Shown here piece after piece: positions 1-5,524 of a DNA stretch of 5,609 bases (within the stretch, counting starts at the first letter, position 1; each line of letters begins with the position of its first letter). The DNA is from Nitrospina sp. (lineage in GTDB: Bacteria > Nitrospinota > Nitrospinia > Nitrospinales > Nitrospinaceae): NCBI GenBank assembly GCA_004357435.1, contig SMVS01000124.1, positions 1 to 5,609 on the forward strand, read 5' to 3'. Below the pieces are notes generated by a model. The model did no database searches and was not told where the DNA came from. It saw only the letters and a list, made by a program, of their open reading frames with translations. The translations under genes were made by a program, and so were the position numbers.

Positions 1-405
1 AAGAACCAGAGCCACCAGAGCTGGTTTGACATCCAGTTTTTTGTGCAGGGCAAACTGCTTGTAGTTGCGGAAAAACCAGTAAACGCCGTAAAGGGTGCCG
101 GATAAAACCTGATACCAAAAAACTTTTTTAAAAGACCGGGAGTTGGGAACTCCGGCAGGCGGAGTGGGCGGCAGATCCTCAGAAACTTCAGGCTCGATTT
201 CTTCCAACGGCGGCGCTGGATCGTCAGCTTCAAGCGCCTGCAACTCAGCGTCGGTCAGCGGCAACAATTCTTCTTCATCCGTGTCTGACGATACCAATTC
301 GCCTGCCGGTTTCGGTAGCACACCACCGATTTCTTTATCTTCGTTCGATGCTACTCGCTCGTCTTCCGGTTCCGGCAGAACACCACCGATTTCCTTATCC
401 GCCAT
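1..405 (-). CDS. Partial acidic membrane protein, N-terminal 135 residues (DUF4234-like membrane segment suspected)
   Basis: The reading frame starts with ATG at 405-403 and stays open for 135 codons to the left edge, so the C-terminus is missing. A weak Shine-Dalgarno AAAGG (421-417) lies 11 nt upstream. Residues 1-90 are strongly acidic and rich in Pro, Glu and Asp, which suggests a disordered cytoplasmic tail. This tail contains an 11-residue motif (DKEIGGVLPEP) at residues 3-13 and again at 23-33. From about residue 92 the chain turns basic and then hydrophobic and aromatic (FWYQVLSGTLYGVYWFFRNY). That stretch reads like a membrane segment and recalls the YWFYRNW-type signature of small bacterial membrane proteins such as DUF4234; the resemblance is from memory and not proven. 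A second hydrophobic stretch begins at about residue 127. Function is unknown. The gene is divergent from arsC with a 136-bp gap. The frame is confident; the family is not. Confidence 0.6.
   Translation of the reverse strand, partial: MADKEIGGVLPEPEDERVASNEDKEIGGVLPKPAGELVSSDTDEEELLPLTDAELQALEADDPAPPLEEIEPEVSEDLPPTPPAGVPNSRSFKKVFWYQVLSGTLYGVYWFFRNYKQFALHKKLDVKPALVALVL
307..399 (-). repeat. Two in-frame copies of a 33-bp unit encoding DKEIGGVLPxP
   Basis: Copies lie at 367-399 and 307-339, offset by 60 bp (20 codons). By eye 29 of 33 bases match. Three of the four differences are synonymous in the minus-strand frame, and the fourth changes Glu12 to Lys32. The copies lie inside the acidic N-terminal tail of the partial membrane protein. 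The pattern suggests a duplicated peptide motif that has been kept, perhaps a binding site for a partner protein; that role is inference. Confidence 0.75.
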
Positions 406-452
406 AAAATTATAAGCCTTTGAAATTAAAAGAATAATCCAGCCTTTATCAA

Positions 453-479
453 TTTATAGGAACGCCACACCGGATGCAA
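453..479 (-). promoter_or_regulatory. Candidate promoter for the left minus-strand gene
   Basis: On the minus strand, TTGCAT (479-474) and TATAAA (458-453) are separated by 15 nt, upstream of the ATG at 405. The -10 match is good, but the -35 match is poor and the spacer is short. A second -10-like element, TATAAT, lies 7 nt upstream of the ATG and would give a nearly leaderless transcript. Neither is more than a guess from consensus. Confidence 0.25.
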
Positions 480-507
480 TTGAATTTTCTCCAGTTGAGC
501 GTAAAAT
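480..507 (+). promoter_or_regulatory. Candidate sigma70-type promoter for the arsC operon
   Basis: TTGAAT (480-485) and TAAAAT (502-507) are separated by 16 nt, matching the -35 and -10 consensus at 4 and 5 of 6 positions. The predicted transcript would start near 514, giving a leader of about 28 nt before the arsC ATG. The palindrome CAATTG (478-483) overlaps the -35 box. I see no convincing ArsR-type operator, so arsenic control is not supported by this sequence. Confidence 0.4.
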
Positions 508-535
508 CAATAACTATAAACCTTTTCAATCAGCC

Positions 536-541
536 GGAGGC
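536..541 (+). promoter_or_regulatory. arsC ribosome binding site with very short spacing
   Basis: A strong GGAGG (536-540) ends one base before the arsC ATG at 542; 5-9 nt is usual. No later ATG, GTG or TTG upstream of the catalytic loop gives a better start, because the loop cysteine is already codon 12 and the family begins just before it. The ATG at 542 is therefore kept, and initiation may be less efficient than the SD strength suggests. Confidence 0.5.
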
Positions 542-985
542 ATGGCAACTCCTAAACTGAAAGTTTTATTTTTGTGTACCGGCAATGCGTGCCGGAGCCA
601 GATGGCGGAAGGCTGGGCCCGGCATTTGCGAGGCGACCGGGTCGAACCGTTTTCAGCGGGAGTCGATCCGCATCGCTTGAATCCTCTGGCGGTGCAAGTG
701 ATGGCCGAATGCGGAGTCGACATTGCCGGCCACACGTCCAAGCATGTCGACACATTCTCAGACATCCCCCTGGATATCGTGGTCACGGTATGCGGCTACG
801 CCCATGAAACCTGCCCGGCGTTTCCGGGACCAACGCGTGTCGTGCATGTCGGCTTCGACGATCCACCCACGCTCGCCATGACCGCCCAATCGGAAGCCGA
901 AGCGCTGACGCATTACCGCCGGGTGCGCGACGAAATAAAAACTTTTGTGGAGAACCTTCCCGACAATCTGGATTTGAAAAAATGA
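542..985 (+). CDS. arsC: Arsenate reductase ArsC, thioredoxin-coupled type (low-molecular-weight phosphatase fold)
   Basis: This cytoplasmic enzyme is expected to reduce arsenate to arsenite using thioredoxin. The 147-residue protein has the P-loop CTGNACRS at residues 12-19 (CX5R, nucleophile Cys12). Cys84 and Cys91 lie in VCGYAHETCP, and Asp107 lies in FDDPP. Cys12, Cys84, Cys91 and Asp107 match Cys10, Cys82, Cys89 and Asp105 of the well-studied plasmid pI258 ArsC with a constant offset of 2 (numbering recalled). The whole Cys relay is therefore present, which favours arsenate reductase over a plain tyrosine phosphatase. Length is typical of the family. The stop codon overlaps the start of the downstream phosphoesterase (ATGA, 982-985), so the two are probably co-translated. 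No arsR, arsB or acr3 is in view, so a full arsenic-resistance locus is not shown. Some members of this fold have been annotated as phosphatases, so activity is inferred from motifs. Confidence 0.9.
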   Translation: MATPKLKVLFLCTGNACRSQMAEGWARHLRGDRVEPFSAGVDPHRLNPLAVQVMAECGVDIAGHTSKHVDTFSDIPLDIVVTVCGYAHETCPAFPGPTRVVHVGFDDPPTLAMTAQSEAEALTHYRRVRDEIKTFVENLPDNLDLKK

Positions 986-2073
986 CAACGTCCGCAAAAA
1001 TATTCCGGCGGATGGGGATGCTCCTCTGCCTGGGGCTCCTCCTCGGCGACCTGCCCCTGCACGCGCACGAGCGGGAAACCTTGCACGTCGTCGTGGTTGG
1101 CGACACGGGCATCGGGGAACGCGGCTACCGTCCTGGATTTCTTGCGGTGGCCGAAGCCATGCGAAAGGAACGGGCGGATGCGATTCTGCACCTGGGCGAT
1201 TTTGTTTATCAGGCGCAATGGTTCCCCCGGGAATGTCCCGAACGCTATCTTGATGAAATCCGCAGGACGCTGGTGGCTCCCTACCCGGTGCGGATTTTTG
1301 TGGCGGGCGACAACGACCTGCCGCCGCAAAAAAGAAAACCCAAAGCCTCCGGGTGCTGGGACAAGATCGCTCCCATGGCCACTCCGTTCGACAGCTTGAG
1401 CGGTCCAGTCCCCGCGCCGCTGACAGGGACGATGCGGTTGGGCAACGCGTTGTTCGTGGTGTTGAACGTTTACGACTGGCAAGACCCGTCCGGCTGGTTG
1501 TCGCCAATCATCAAAGAAGCCCGCGACGCAGGCCGTTGGGTGATTTTCGCCCTGCACGAACCGGCCCTCACCACCGCCTGGTATCTGGAGAAACGCCAGA
1601 CCGTTTTGAAACAAATCAATGCCCTCAGTCCCGACCTGGTATTTGCCGGCAACCAGCACGCGTACGAACGGTTTCATCCTATGGGCATTCCGCGGCCGGA
1701 TGGCAGTCTGCCGGTGGCGGTGAAATCCGTTTACGCGCAAGGCGAGGGGGTGACGCATATTGTGGCGGGCGGCGGCGGCGCGACGTTCAAACCGTTCGCC
1801 GACCAGCAGGGAAAAGCCAAACGCACCGCACCGAAAACCGTGTTCGACGCGCTCGCCAAACGCAGTCTCATGTTTCATTATTTAACTTTGAAAATTTCTC
1901 ACGACTTTCTCATCGTCCAAACCTACCGGGTGTGCCCTGCCCCCGCGACCCACGATGACAAACAAAATCCGCGCTGGCACGCGGACGATCCGATGTGGGA
2001 GAACATTGTTTTGGAGTGCGACGGCCAACCGCCGGGCACCGCCCTGTTCGATCAAATTGAAATCAAAAAATAG
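982..2073 (+). CDS. Exported calcineurin-like metallophosphoesterase, purple-acid-phosphatase-like, with altered second metal site
   Basis: The 363-residue protein begins with a probable signal peptide: basic n-region (K6, R9, R10), hydrophobic core at residues 11-22, and possible cleavage after Ala28. Leu-Leu precedes Cys16, so it is not a lipobox. Metallophosphoesterase blocks follow in order: GDTG (40-43, Asp41), GDFVY (72-76, Asp73 and Tyr76), GDND (109-112), the His block ALHEP (His192), GNQHAYER (223-230, His226) and a Gly-rich GGGG (263-266). The Tyr in GDxxY and the HAYER block point to the purple acid phosphatase branch, whose usual blocks are GNHE and GHVHAYER. Here these read GDND and GNQH. 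Four cysteines in the mature part (85, 125, 318, 346) could form disulfides after export. The likely role is hydrolysis of phosphate esters in the periplasm, with unknown substrate. The first ATG is chosen because it overlaps the arsC stop (ATGA) and gives the signal-peptide n-region; there is no independent strong SD, which suggests translational coupling. Confidence 0.85.
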   Translation: MTTSAKIFRRMGMLLCLGLLLGDLPLHAHERETLHVVVVGDTGIGERGYRPGFLAVAEAMRKERADAILHLGDFVYQAQWFPRECPERYLDEIRRTLVAPYPVRIFVAGDNDLPPQKRKPKASGCWDKIAPMATPFDSLSGPVPAPLTGTMRLGNALFVVLNVYDWQDPSGWLSPIIKEARDAGRWVIFALHEPALTTAWYLEKRQTVLKQINALSPDLVFAGNQHAYERFHPMGIPRPDGSLPVAVKSVYAQGEGVTHIVAGGGGATFKPFADQQGKAKRTAPKTVFDALAKRSLMFHYLTLKISHDFLIVQTYRVCPAPATHDDKQNPRWHADDPMWENIVLECDGQPPGTALFDQIEIKK

Positions 2074-2090
2074 TTTTTAAAACAGGACGA

Positions 2091-3029
2091 TCAGTTTTTG
2101 AGGAAGGCGTTGACTTCTTCGATGGTCTTTTTGACGTCGGCGGCGGATTTGTCGATGGCTTTTTGTTCATCCGGGGTCAGTTTGAGTTCGATGATTTTGT
2201 CGATGCCGTGCGCTCCCAGCTCCACCGGCACACCGAAGAAAATATCTTTCCAGCCGTACTCGCCATCCAAATGCGCGGTGCAAGGCAGGATCCGGCGCTT
2301 GTCCCGCAAAATCGCTTCGACCATTTTGACCACCGACGCGCCGGGCGCGAGGAAGGCACTCCCGTTTTTGAGCAGGCCGACGATCTCGGCGCCGCCCTTG
2401 CGGGTGCGCTCCACCAGCCGTTCGATCTGCTCGACCGACATCAGATCGGTGATGGAGATGCCGGACACCGTGGTGTAGCGCGGCATGGGCACCATGGAAT
2501 CGCCGTGCCCGCCCAGCACCATGGCGTCGACATCCACCAGCGAGCAGTTCAACTCCAGCGCCACAAACGTGCGGAAGCGGGCGGAGTCCAACACGCCGGC
2601 CATGCCGATCACATGATTGCGCGACAACCCGGAAACTTCCTTGGCGAGGTAGACCATGGCATCCAGCGGATTGGACACCACGATGATGATGGGGTCCTTG
2701 GAGTGGGCCATGATCTTCTCGGTCACGTCCTTGACGATTTTCGCGTTGATATTGAGCAGGTCGGCACGGTCCTGACCGGGTTTGCGGGGCACACCGGCGG
2801 TGATGACCACGATGTCGGAGTCGGCGGTGTCTTTGTAATCGTTGGTCCCCACCACAATGCTGTCGAACACCTGCAGGCATCCGGACTGTTGCAGATCCAG
2901 CGCCTTGCCTTGCGGCACGCCTTCGATAATATCGATCAAGACAACGTTCCCCAGATTTTTATAAGCCACCAGTTGCGCTACGGTGGTGCCAACCTGTCCG
3001 GCGCCAACAACCGTGATCTTTTTTCGCAT
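2091..3029 (-). CDS. mdh: Malate dehydrogenase, LDH-like NAD-dependent type
   Basis: This 312-residue enzyme interconverts malate and oxaloacetate with NAD in the TCA cycle. The N-terminal Rossmann motif GAGQVG (residues 9-14) is followed by Asp33 at the end of the second strand, which indicates NAD rather than NADP. The substrate loop AGVPRKPGQDR carries Arg82, the residue that selects malate over lactate (Gln in lactate dehydrogenases), and Arg88. Asp148 and Arg151 lie in LDSARFR, and the catalytic His175 lies in GGHGD, so the full active-site set is present. Length is typical of the LDH-like MDH group. ATG at 3029 has a good SD, GAGGAG (3042-3037), 7 nt upstream. It lies 147 nt downstream of icd on the same strand and may share its transcript. 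Its stop is 17 bp from the stop of the convergent phosphoesterase gene, and no clear terminator is seen between them. Confidence 0.97.
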   Translation of the reverse strand: MRKKITVVGAGQVGTTVAQLVAYKNLGNVVLIDIIEGVPQGKALDLQQSGCLQVFDSIVVGTNDYKDTADSDIVVITAGVPRKPGQDRADLLNINAKIVKDVTEKIMAHSKDPIIIVVSNPLDAMVYLAKEVSGLSRNHVIGMAGVLDSARFRTFVALELNCSLVDVDAMVLGGHGDSMVPMPRYTTVSGISITDLMSVEQIERLVERTRKGGAEIVGLLKNGSAFLAPGASVVKMVEAILRDKRRILPCTAHLDGEYGWKDIFFGVPVELGAHGIDKIIELKLTPDEQKAIDKSAADVKKTIEEVNAFLKN

Positions 3030-3069
3030 GAACCCGCTCCTCGCTAAAGTTGCCAGAGAAAACCAGGGG

Positions 3070-3096
3070 GCCGGGAAAGAAATCTAATTGCCCGGC
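3070..3096 (-). other. GC-rich hairpin in the icd-mdh spacer
   Basis: GCCGGG and CCCGGC form a perfect 6-bp stem (3070-3075 and 3091-3096) around a 15-nt AT-rich loop. In the icd-to-mdh direction it follows the icd stop by about 80 nt and ends about 40 nt before the mdh ATG. No U-tract follows directly; only TTTT occurs about 11 nt later. It is therefore not a standard terminator. It could be a processing or stabilising element or a weak attenuator, or it could be chance. Confidence 0.35.
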
Positions 3097-3131
3097 GCCT
3101 CCTGCATTTCAACTTCCACCGCTCCACCCAT
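3084..3131 (-). CDS. Possible 15-codon leader ORF upstream of mdh (very uncertain)
   Basis: ATG at 3131-3129 follows AAAGGAG (3138-3132) with no spacing and is open for 15 codons (MGGAVEVEMQEAPGN) to TAG at 3086-3084. The stop lies in the loop of the 3070-3096 hairpin. An in-frame GTG at codon 5 has a better-placed purine stretch. There is no codon run that hints at amino-acid attenuation. A short open stretch like this is expected by chance, so the call rests only on SD strength and position. Confidence 0.1.
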   Translation of the reverse strand: MGGAVEVEMQEAPGN

Positions 3132-3176
3132 CTCCTTTCAAACCGCGGACTGCGGTCATCAAGTCGCAGGGTCGTC

Positions 3177-5405
3177 CTAGTCACCCAAAATAGTGTTGAA
3201 CGTTGTGCTCGGACGCATGGCCGCCTTGATCTTTGCCGGGTCCGGGAGATAATACCCCCCCATATCCACCGGCTTGCCATTGGCGACATTCAGCTCTTCA
3301 AGAATGACATCCAGCTTTTCCTCAAGCTGTTTAGCGATCGGAGCAAAGTGCTCTTTCAGAGCCGCATCGTCACTTTGCGTGGCCAGCTCCTGCGCCCAGA
3401 ACAGTGTCAGGTAAACATGGGTGCCGGCGTTGCTCAACTCACCCACTTTACGGCCCGGTGATTTTTTGTTTTCCATCAACTTGCCGGCGGCCCGATCGAG
3501 CGTTTCAGCCAGCACTTTCGCTTTGGCATGGTTGCGTGTTCGGCCTAGATGCGCGAAGGATTCCGAAAGCGCCAGGAATTCGCCCAGAGACTCCCACCTC
3601 AAATGGCCCTCTTTTTGAAACTGCTGAACATGTTTGGGCGCTGAACCGCCCGCCCCAGTCTCAAAAAGACCGCCGCCCTTAATGAGCGGCACGATGGACA
3701 GCATCTTGGCACTCGTGCCCAGCTCCAAAATCGGAAACAGATCGGTCAGGTAGTCCCGCAGAACATTCCCGGTGGCGGAAATGGTGTCCTGACCTGCTTT
3801 GGCGCGTTTCAGCGCGTGATTCATGGCATCCACCGGAGCCATGGTCTGAATTTCCAGACCGTTGGTATCGTGATCCTTTAAATACCGGTTGAGCTTTTCA
3901 ATCATCTGGGCATCGTGCGCCCGGTTTTTATCCAACCAGAACACGACCGGAGTGGCGGATGCCCTGGCCCGGTGGATCGCCAGTTTGACCCAATCCTGAA
4001 TCGGAATATCCTTGACCTGGCACATGCGAAAAATATCCCCCTCTTCGACATCCTGTTCCAGCATGGATTTGCCGCCGCCATCCACCAGGCGAATCACTCC
4101 CTTACCCGGAGCTTCAAAAGTTTTGTCGTGAGAGCCGTACTCCTCGGCCTTTTGTGCCATCAGGCCCACATTCGGAACCGTTCCCATGGTGGTCGGATCG
4201 AACGCGCCATTCTCCCTGCAAAAATCAATCGCGGACTGATAAATGCCGGCATAACTGCTGTCCGGGATCATGGCCAGGGTGTCATGCTCGTTACCATCCG
4301 GGCCCCACATTTTTCCGGAGTTGCGAATCGAAGCGGCCATGGAGGCATCGATGATGATGTCGCTGGGAACGTGCAAATTCGTGATGCCCTTGTCGGAGTC
4401 CACCATGGCGAGATCCGGCCCGTTCTTAATGCAGGCTTGAAGGTCCTTTTCAATTTCCTCCTTTTGCGCGGCGGGCAAACTTTCAATTTTTGTAAAGGCG
4501 TCACCGATGCCATTGTTGGGATTGACACCCAACTCTTTAAACACTTTGCTATGTTTCTCAAAAACGTCCGCAAAGTACACGGTAACCGCGTGACCAAAAA
4601 TGATGGGGTCAGAAACTTTCATCATGGTGGCCTTCATGTGCAAGGACAACAAAACCTTGCCACCCTTGGTGGCTTTCATTTGATCCTTGAAGAATTGACG
4701 TAAGGCCTTGCGGCTCATCACGGTGGTATCGATCACATCGCCCACATCCAGCGCATTCTTTTCTTTCAGCACCGTGACGGTGCCACTTTCATCAACAAAT
4801 TCAATACGTCCATTGCCCGCCGACTGATCGGTAATGACGGCGGACTTTTCATTGGAGCAAAAATCGCCACTCTTCATAGTGGCCACATTGGTTTTGGAGT
4901 CCTTCGACCACGGGCCCATTTTATGAGGATTGCTTTTGGCGTAATTTTTCACAGAAACCGCGGCCCTGCGATCCGAGTTGCCTTGCCGCAATACCGGGTT
5001 GACCGCGCTGCCCTTGATCTTGTCAAATTTATCTTTGACGGCTTTTTCCTCATCGTTTTTTGGATCTTCAGGGTAGTCAGGGATTTTATAGCCTTTGGAT
5101 TGCAGTTCCGCGACAGCGCCTTTTATTTGGGGAAGGGACGCGCTGATATTAGGCAACTTGATGACATTGGCTTCCGGCTTGAGCACCAGTTCACCCAGCA
5201 ATGCCAGATCATCCGCTTGCTGTTGCTCTGGGGTGAGTTGCTCAGGGAATTGCGCAATAATTCTACCCGCCAGCGATATATCCTTCGTGCCCACATCAAT
5301 ACCTGCCGCTTGGGCAAAACATTGTATGATTGGAAGCAATGAGCCACTCGCCAGCTGAGGGGCTTCATCCACTTTCGTGTAAATAATATCTGGTTGTTCT
5401 GACAT
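3177..5405 (-). CDS. icd: Isocitrate dehydrogenase, monomeric NADP-dependent type
   Basis: The enzyme oxidatively decarboxylates isocitrate to 2-oxoglutarate with NADP and Mg/Mn in the cytoplasm (reversible in reductive pathways). Its 742 residues match the single-chain family (about 740), not the 400-residue dimeric type. The signature NPVLRQGNSDRR (136-147) supplies Arg140 and Arg146. Lys258 lies in HMKATMMKVSDPIIFGH, with Asp353, Tyr423, Arg550 and Asp551 further on. NADP-binding His592, Arg603 and Arg652 are present. From memory these correspond to Arg139, Arg145, Lys255, Asp350, Tyr420, Arg547, Asp548, His589, Arg600 and Arg649 of the Azotobacter vinelandii enzyme; the offset shifts from +1 to +3, so a two-residue insertion is expected between residues 147 and 258. 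ATG at 5405 has SD GAGGT (5417-5413) 7 nt upstream. mdh follows on the same strand, forming a TCA-cycle pair. No truncation or frameshift is visible. Confidence 0.98.
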   Translation of the reverse strand: MSEQPDIIYTKVDEAPQLASGSLLPIIQCFAQAAGIDVGTKDISLAGRIIAQFPEQLTPEQQQADDLALLGELVLKPEANVIKLPNISASLPQIKGAVAELQSKGYKIPDYPEDPKNDEEKAVKDKFDKIKGSAVNPVLRQGNSDRRAAVSVKNYAKSNPHKMGPWSKDSKTNVATMKSGDFCSNEKSAVITDQSAGNGRIEFVDESGTVTVLKEKNALDVGDVIDTTVMSRKALRQFFKDQMKATKGGKVLLSLHMKATMMKVSDPIIFGHAVTVYFADVFEKHSKVFKELGVNPNNGIGDAFTKIESLPAAQKEEIEKDLQACIKNGPDLAMVDSDKGITNLHVPSDIIIDASMAASIRNSGKMWGPDGNEHDTLAMIPDSSYAGIYQSAIDFCRENGAFDPTTMGTVPNVGLMAQKAEEYGSHDKTFEAPGKGVIRLVDGGGKSMLEQDVEEGDIFRMCQVKDIPIQDWVKLAIHRARASATPVVFWLDKNRAHDAQMIEKLNRYLKDHDTNGLEIQTMAPVDAMNHALKRAKAGQDTISATGNVLRDYLTDLFPILELGTSAKMLSIVPLIKGGGLFETGAGGSAPKHVQQFQKEGHLRWESLGEFLALSESFAHLGRTRNHAKAKVLAETLDRAAGKLMENKKSPGRKVGELSNAGTHVYLTLFWAQELATQSDDAALKEHFAPIAKQLEEKLDVILEELNVANGKPVDMGGYYLPDPAKIKAAMRPSTTFNTILGD

Positions 5406-5440
5406 CGCTTTTACCTCATTGAAGGATTGCTTTTTACGGA

Positions 5441-5469
5441 AATATTTTAATAAATCAGATGGCTTTCAA
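5441..5469 (-). promoter_or_regulatory. Candidate promoter for icd
   Basis: On the minus strand TTGAAA (5469-5464) and AATATT (5446-5441) are separated by 17 nt, matching the consensus at 5 and 4 of 6 positions. Transcription would start near 5434, about 28 nt before the icd ATG. The surrounding sequence is AT-rich, so similar matches can arise by chance. I saw no better pair in this gap. Confidence 0.35.
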
Positions 5470-5506
5470 CTTTTATCTTTCGTTTGTCCAAATGAAAAAC
5501 CAAGTC

Positions 5507-5524
5507 GACTCAAGACCCTGAGTC
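5507..5524. repeat. Perfect inverted repeat GACTCA-N6-TGAGTC upstream of icd
   Basis: The 6-bp arms (5507-5512 and 5519-5524) are exact inverse complements around a 6-nt spacer AGACCC. The repeat lies about 100 bp upstream of the icd ATG and about 40 bp upstream of the candidate -35 box. It could be a dimeric regulator site or a short hairpin. It has no U-tract in either direction, so a terminator for an upstream gene is less likely. Confidence 0.4.

Noticed and set aside
143..415. Plus-strand 90-aa Ser/Gly-rich ORF
   Set aside because: It is antisense to the partial minus-strand gene, which has a coherent acidic tail plus membrane segment and an SD. The low-complexity Ser/Gly composition is the mirror of Glu/Pro-rich codons.
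406..541. ArsR-type operator in front of arsC
   Set aside because: Only scattered ATCAA-like words are seen; no convincing paired half-sites.
913..1878. Minus-strand 321-aa ORF
   Set aside because: It lies antisense to the phosphoesterase, extends into arsC, and shows no family motif. It is explained by codon bias of the real genes on the plus strand.
1353..1958. Plus-strand 201-aa Arg-rich ORF
   Set aside because: It is an alternate frame of the phosphoesterase gene. The Arg-rich composition reflects a frame shift of GC-rich codons, and the phosphoesterase frame is continuous with conserved motifs.
2066..2083. A/T-only stems (AAAAA-TAG-TTTTT and GTTTTTAAAAC) as a bidirectional terminator
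   Set aside because: There is no GC stem; A-U pairing alone is unlikely to act as an intrinsic terminator.
2163..3047. Plus-strand 294-aa ORF covering mdh
   Set aside because: It is antisense to a fully conserved malate dehydrogenase. Its His/Asp/Gly-rich composition is typical of a shadow frame.
3140..3155. Small stem ACCGC/GCGGT after icd as a terminator
   Set aside because: It has only 5 bp and is followed by TTTGAAAGG with no U-tract.
3915..4703. Plus-strand 262-aa ORF inside icd
   Set aside because: It is antisense to the intact monomeric isocitrate dehydrogenase and has no recognisable motif.
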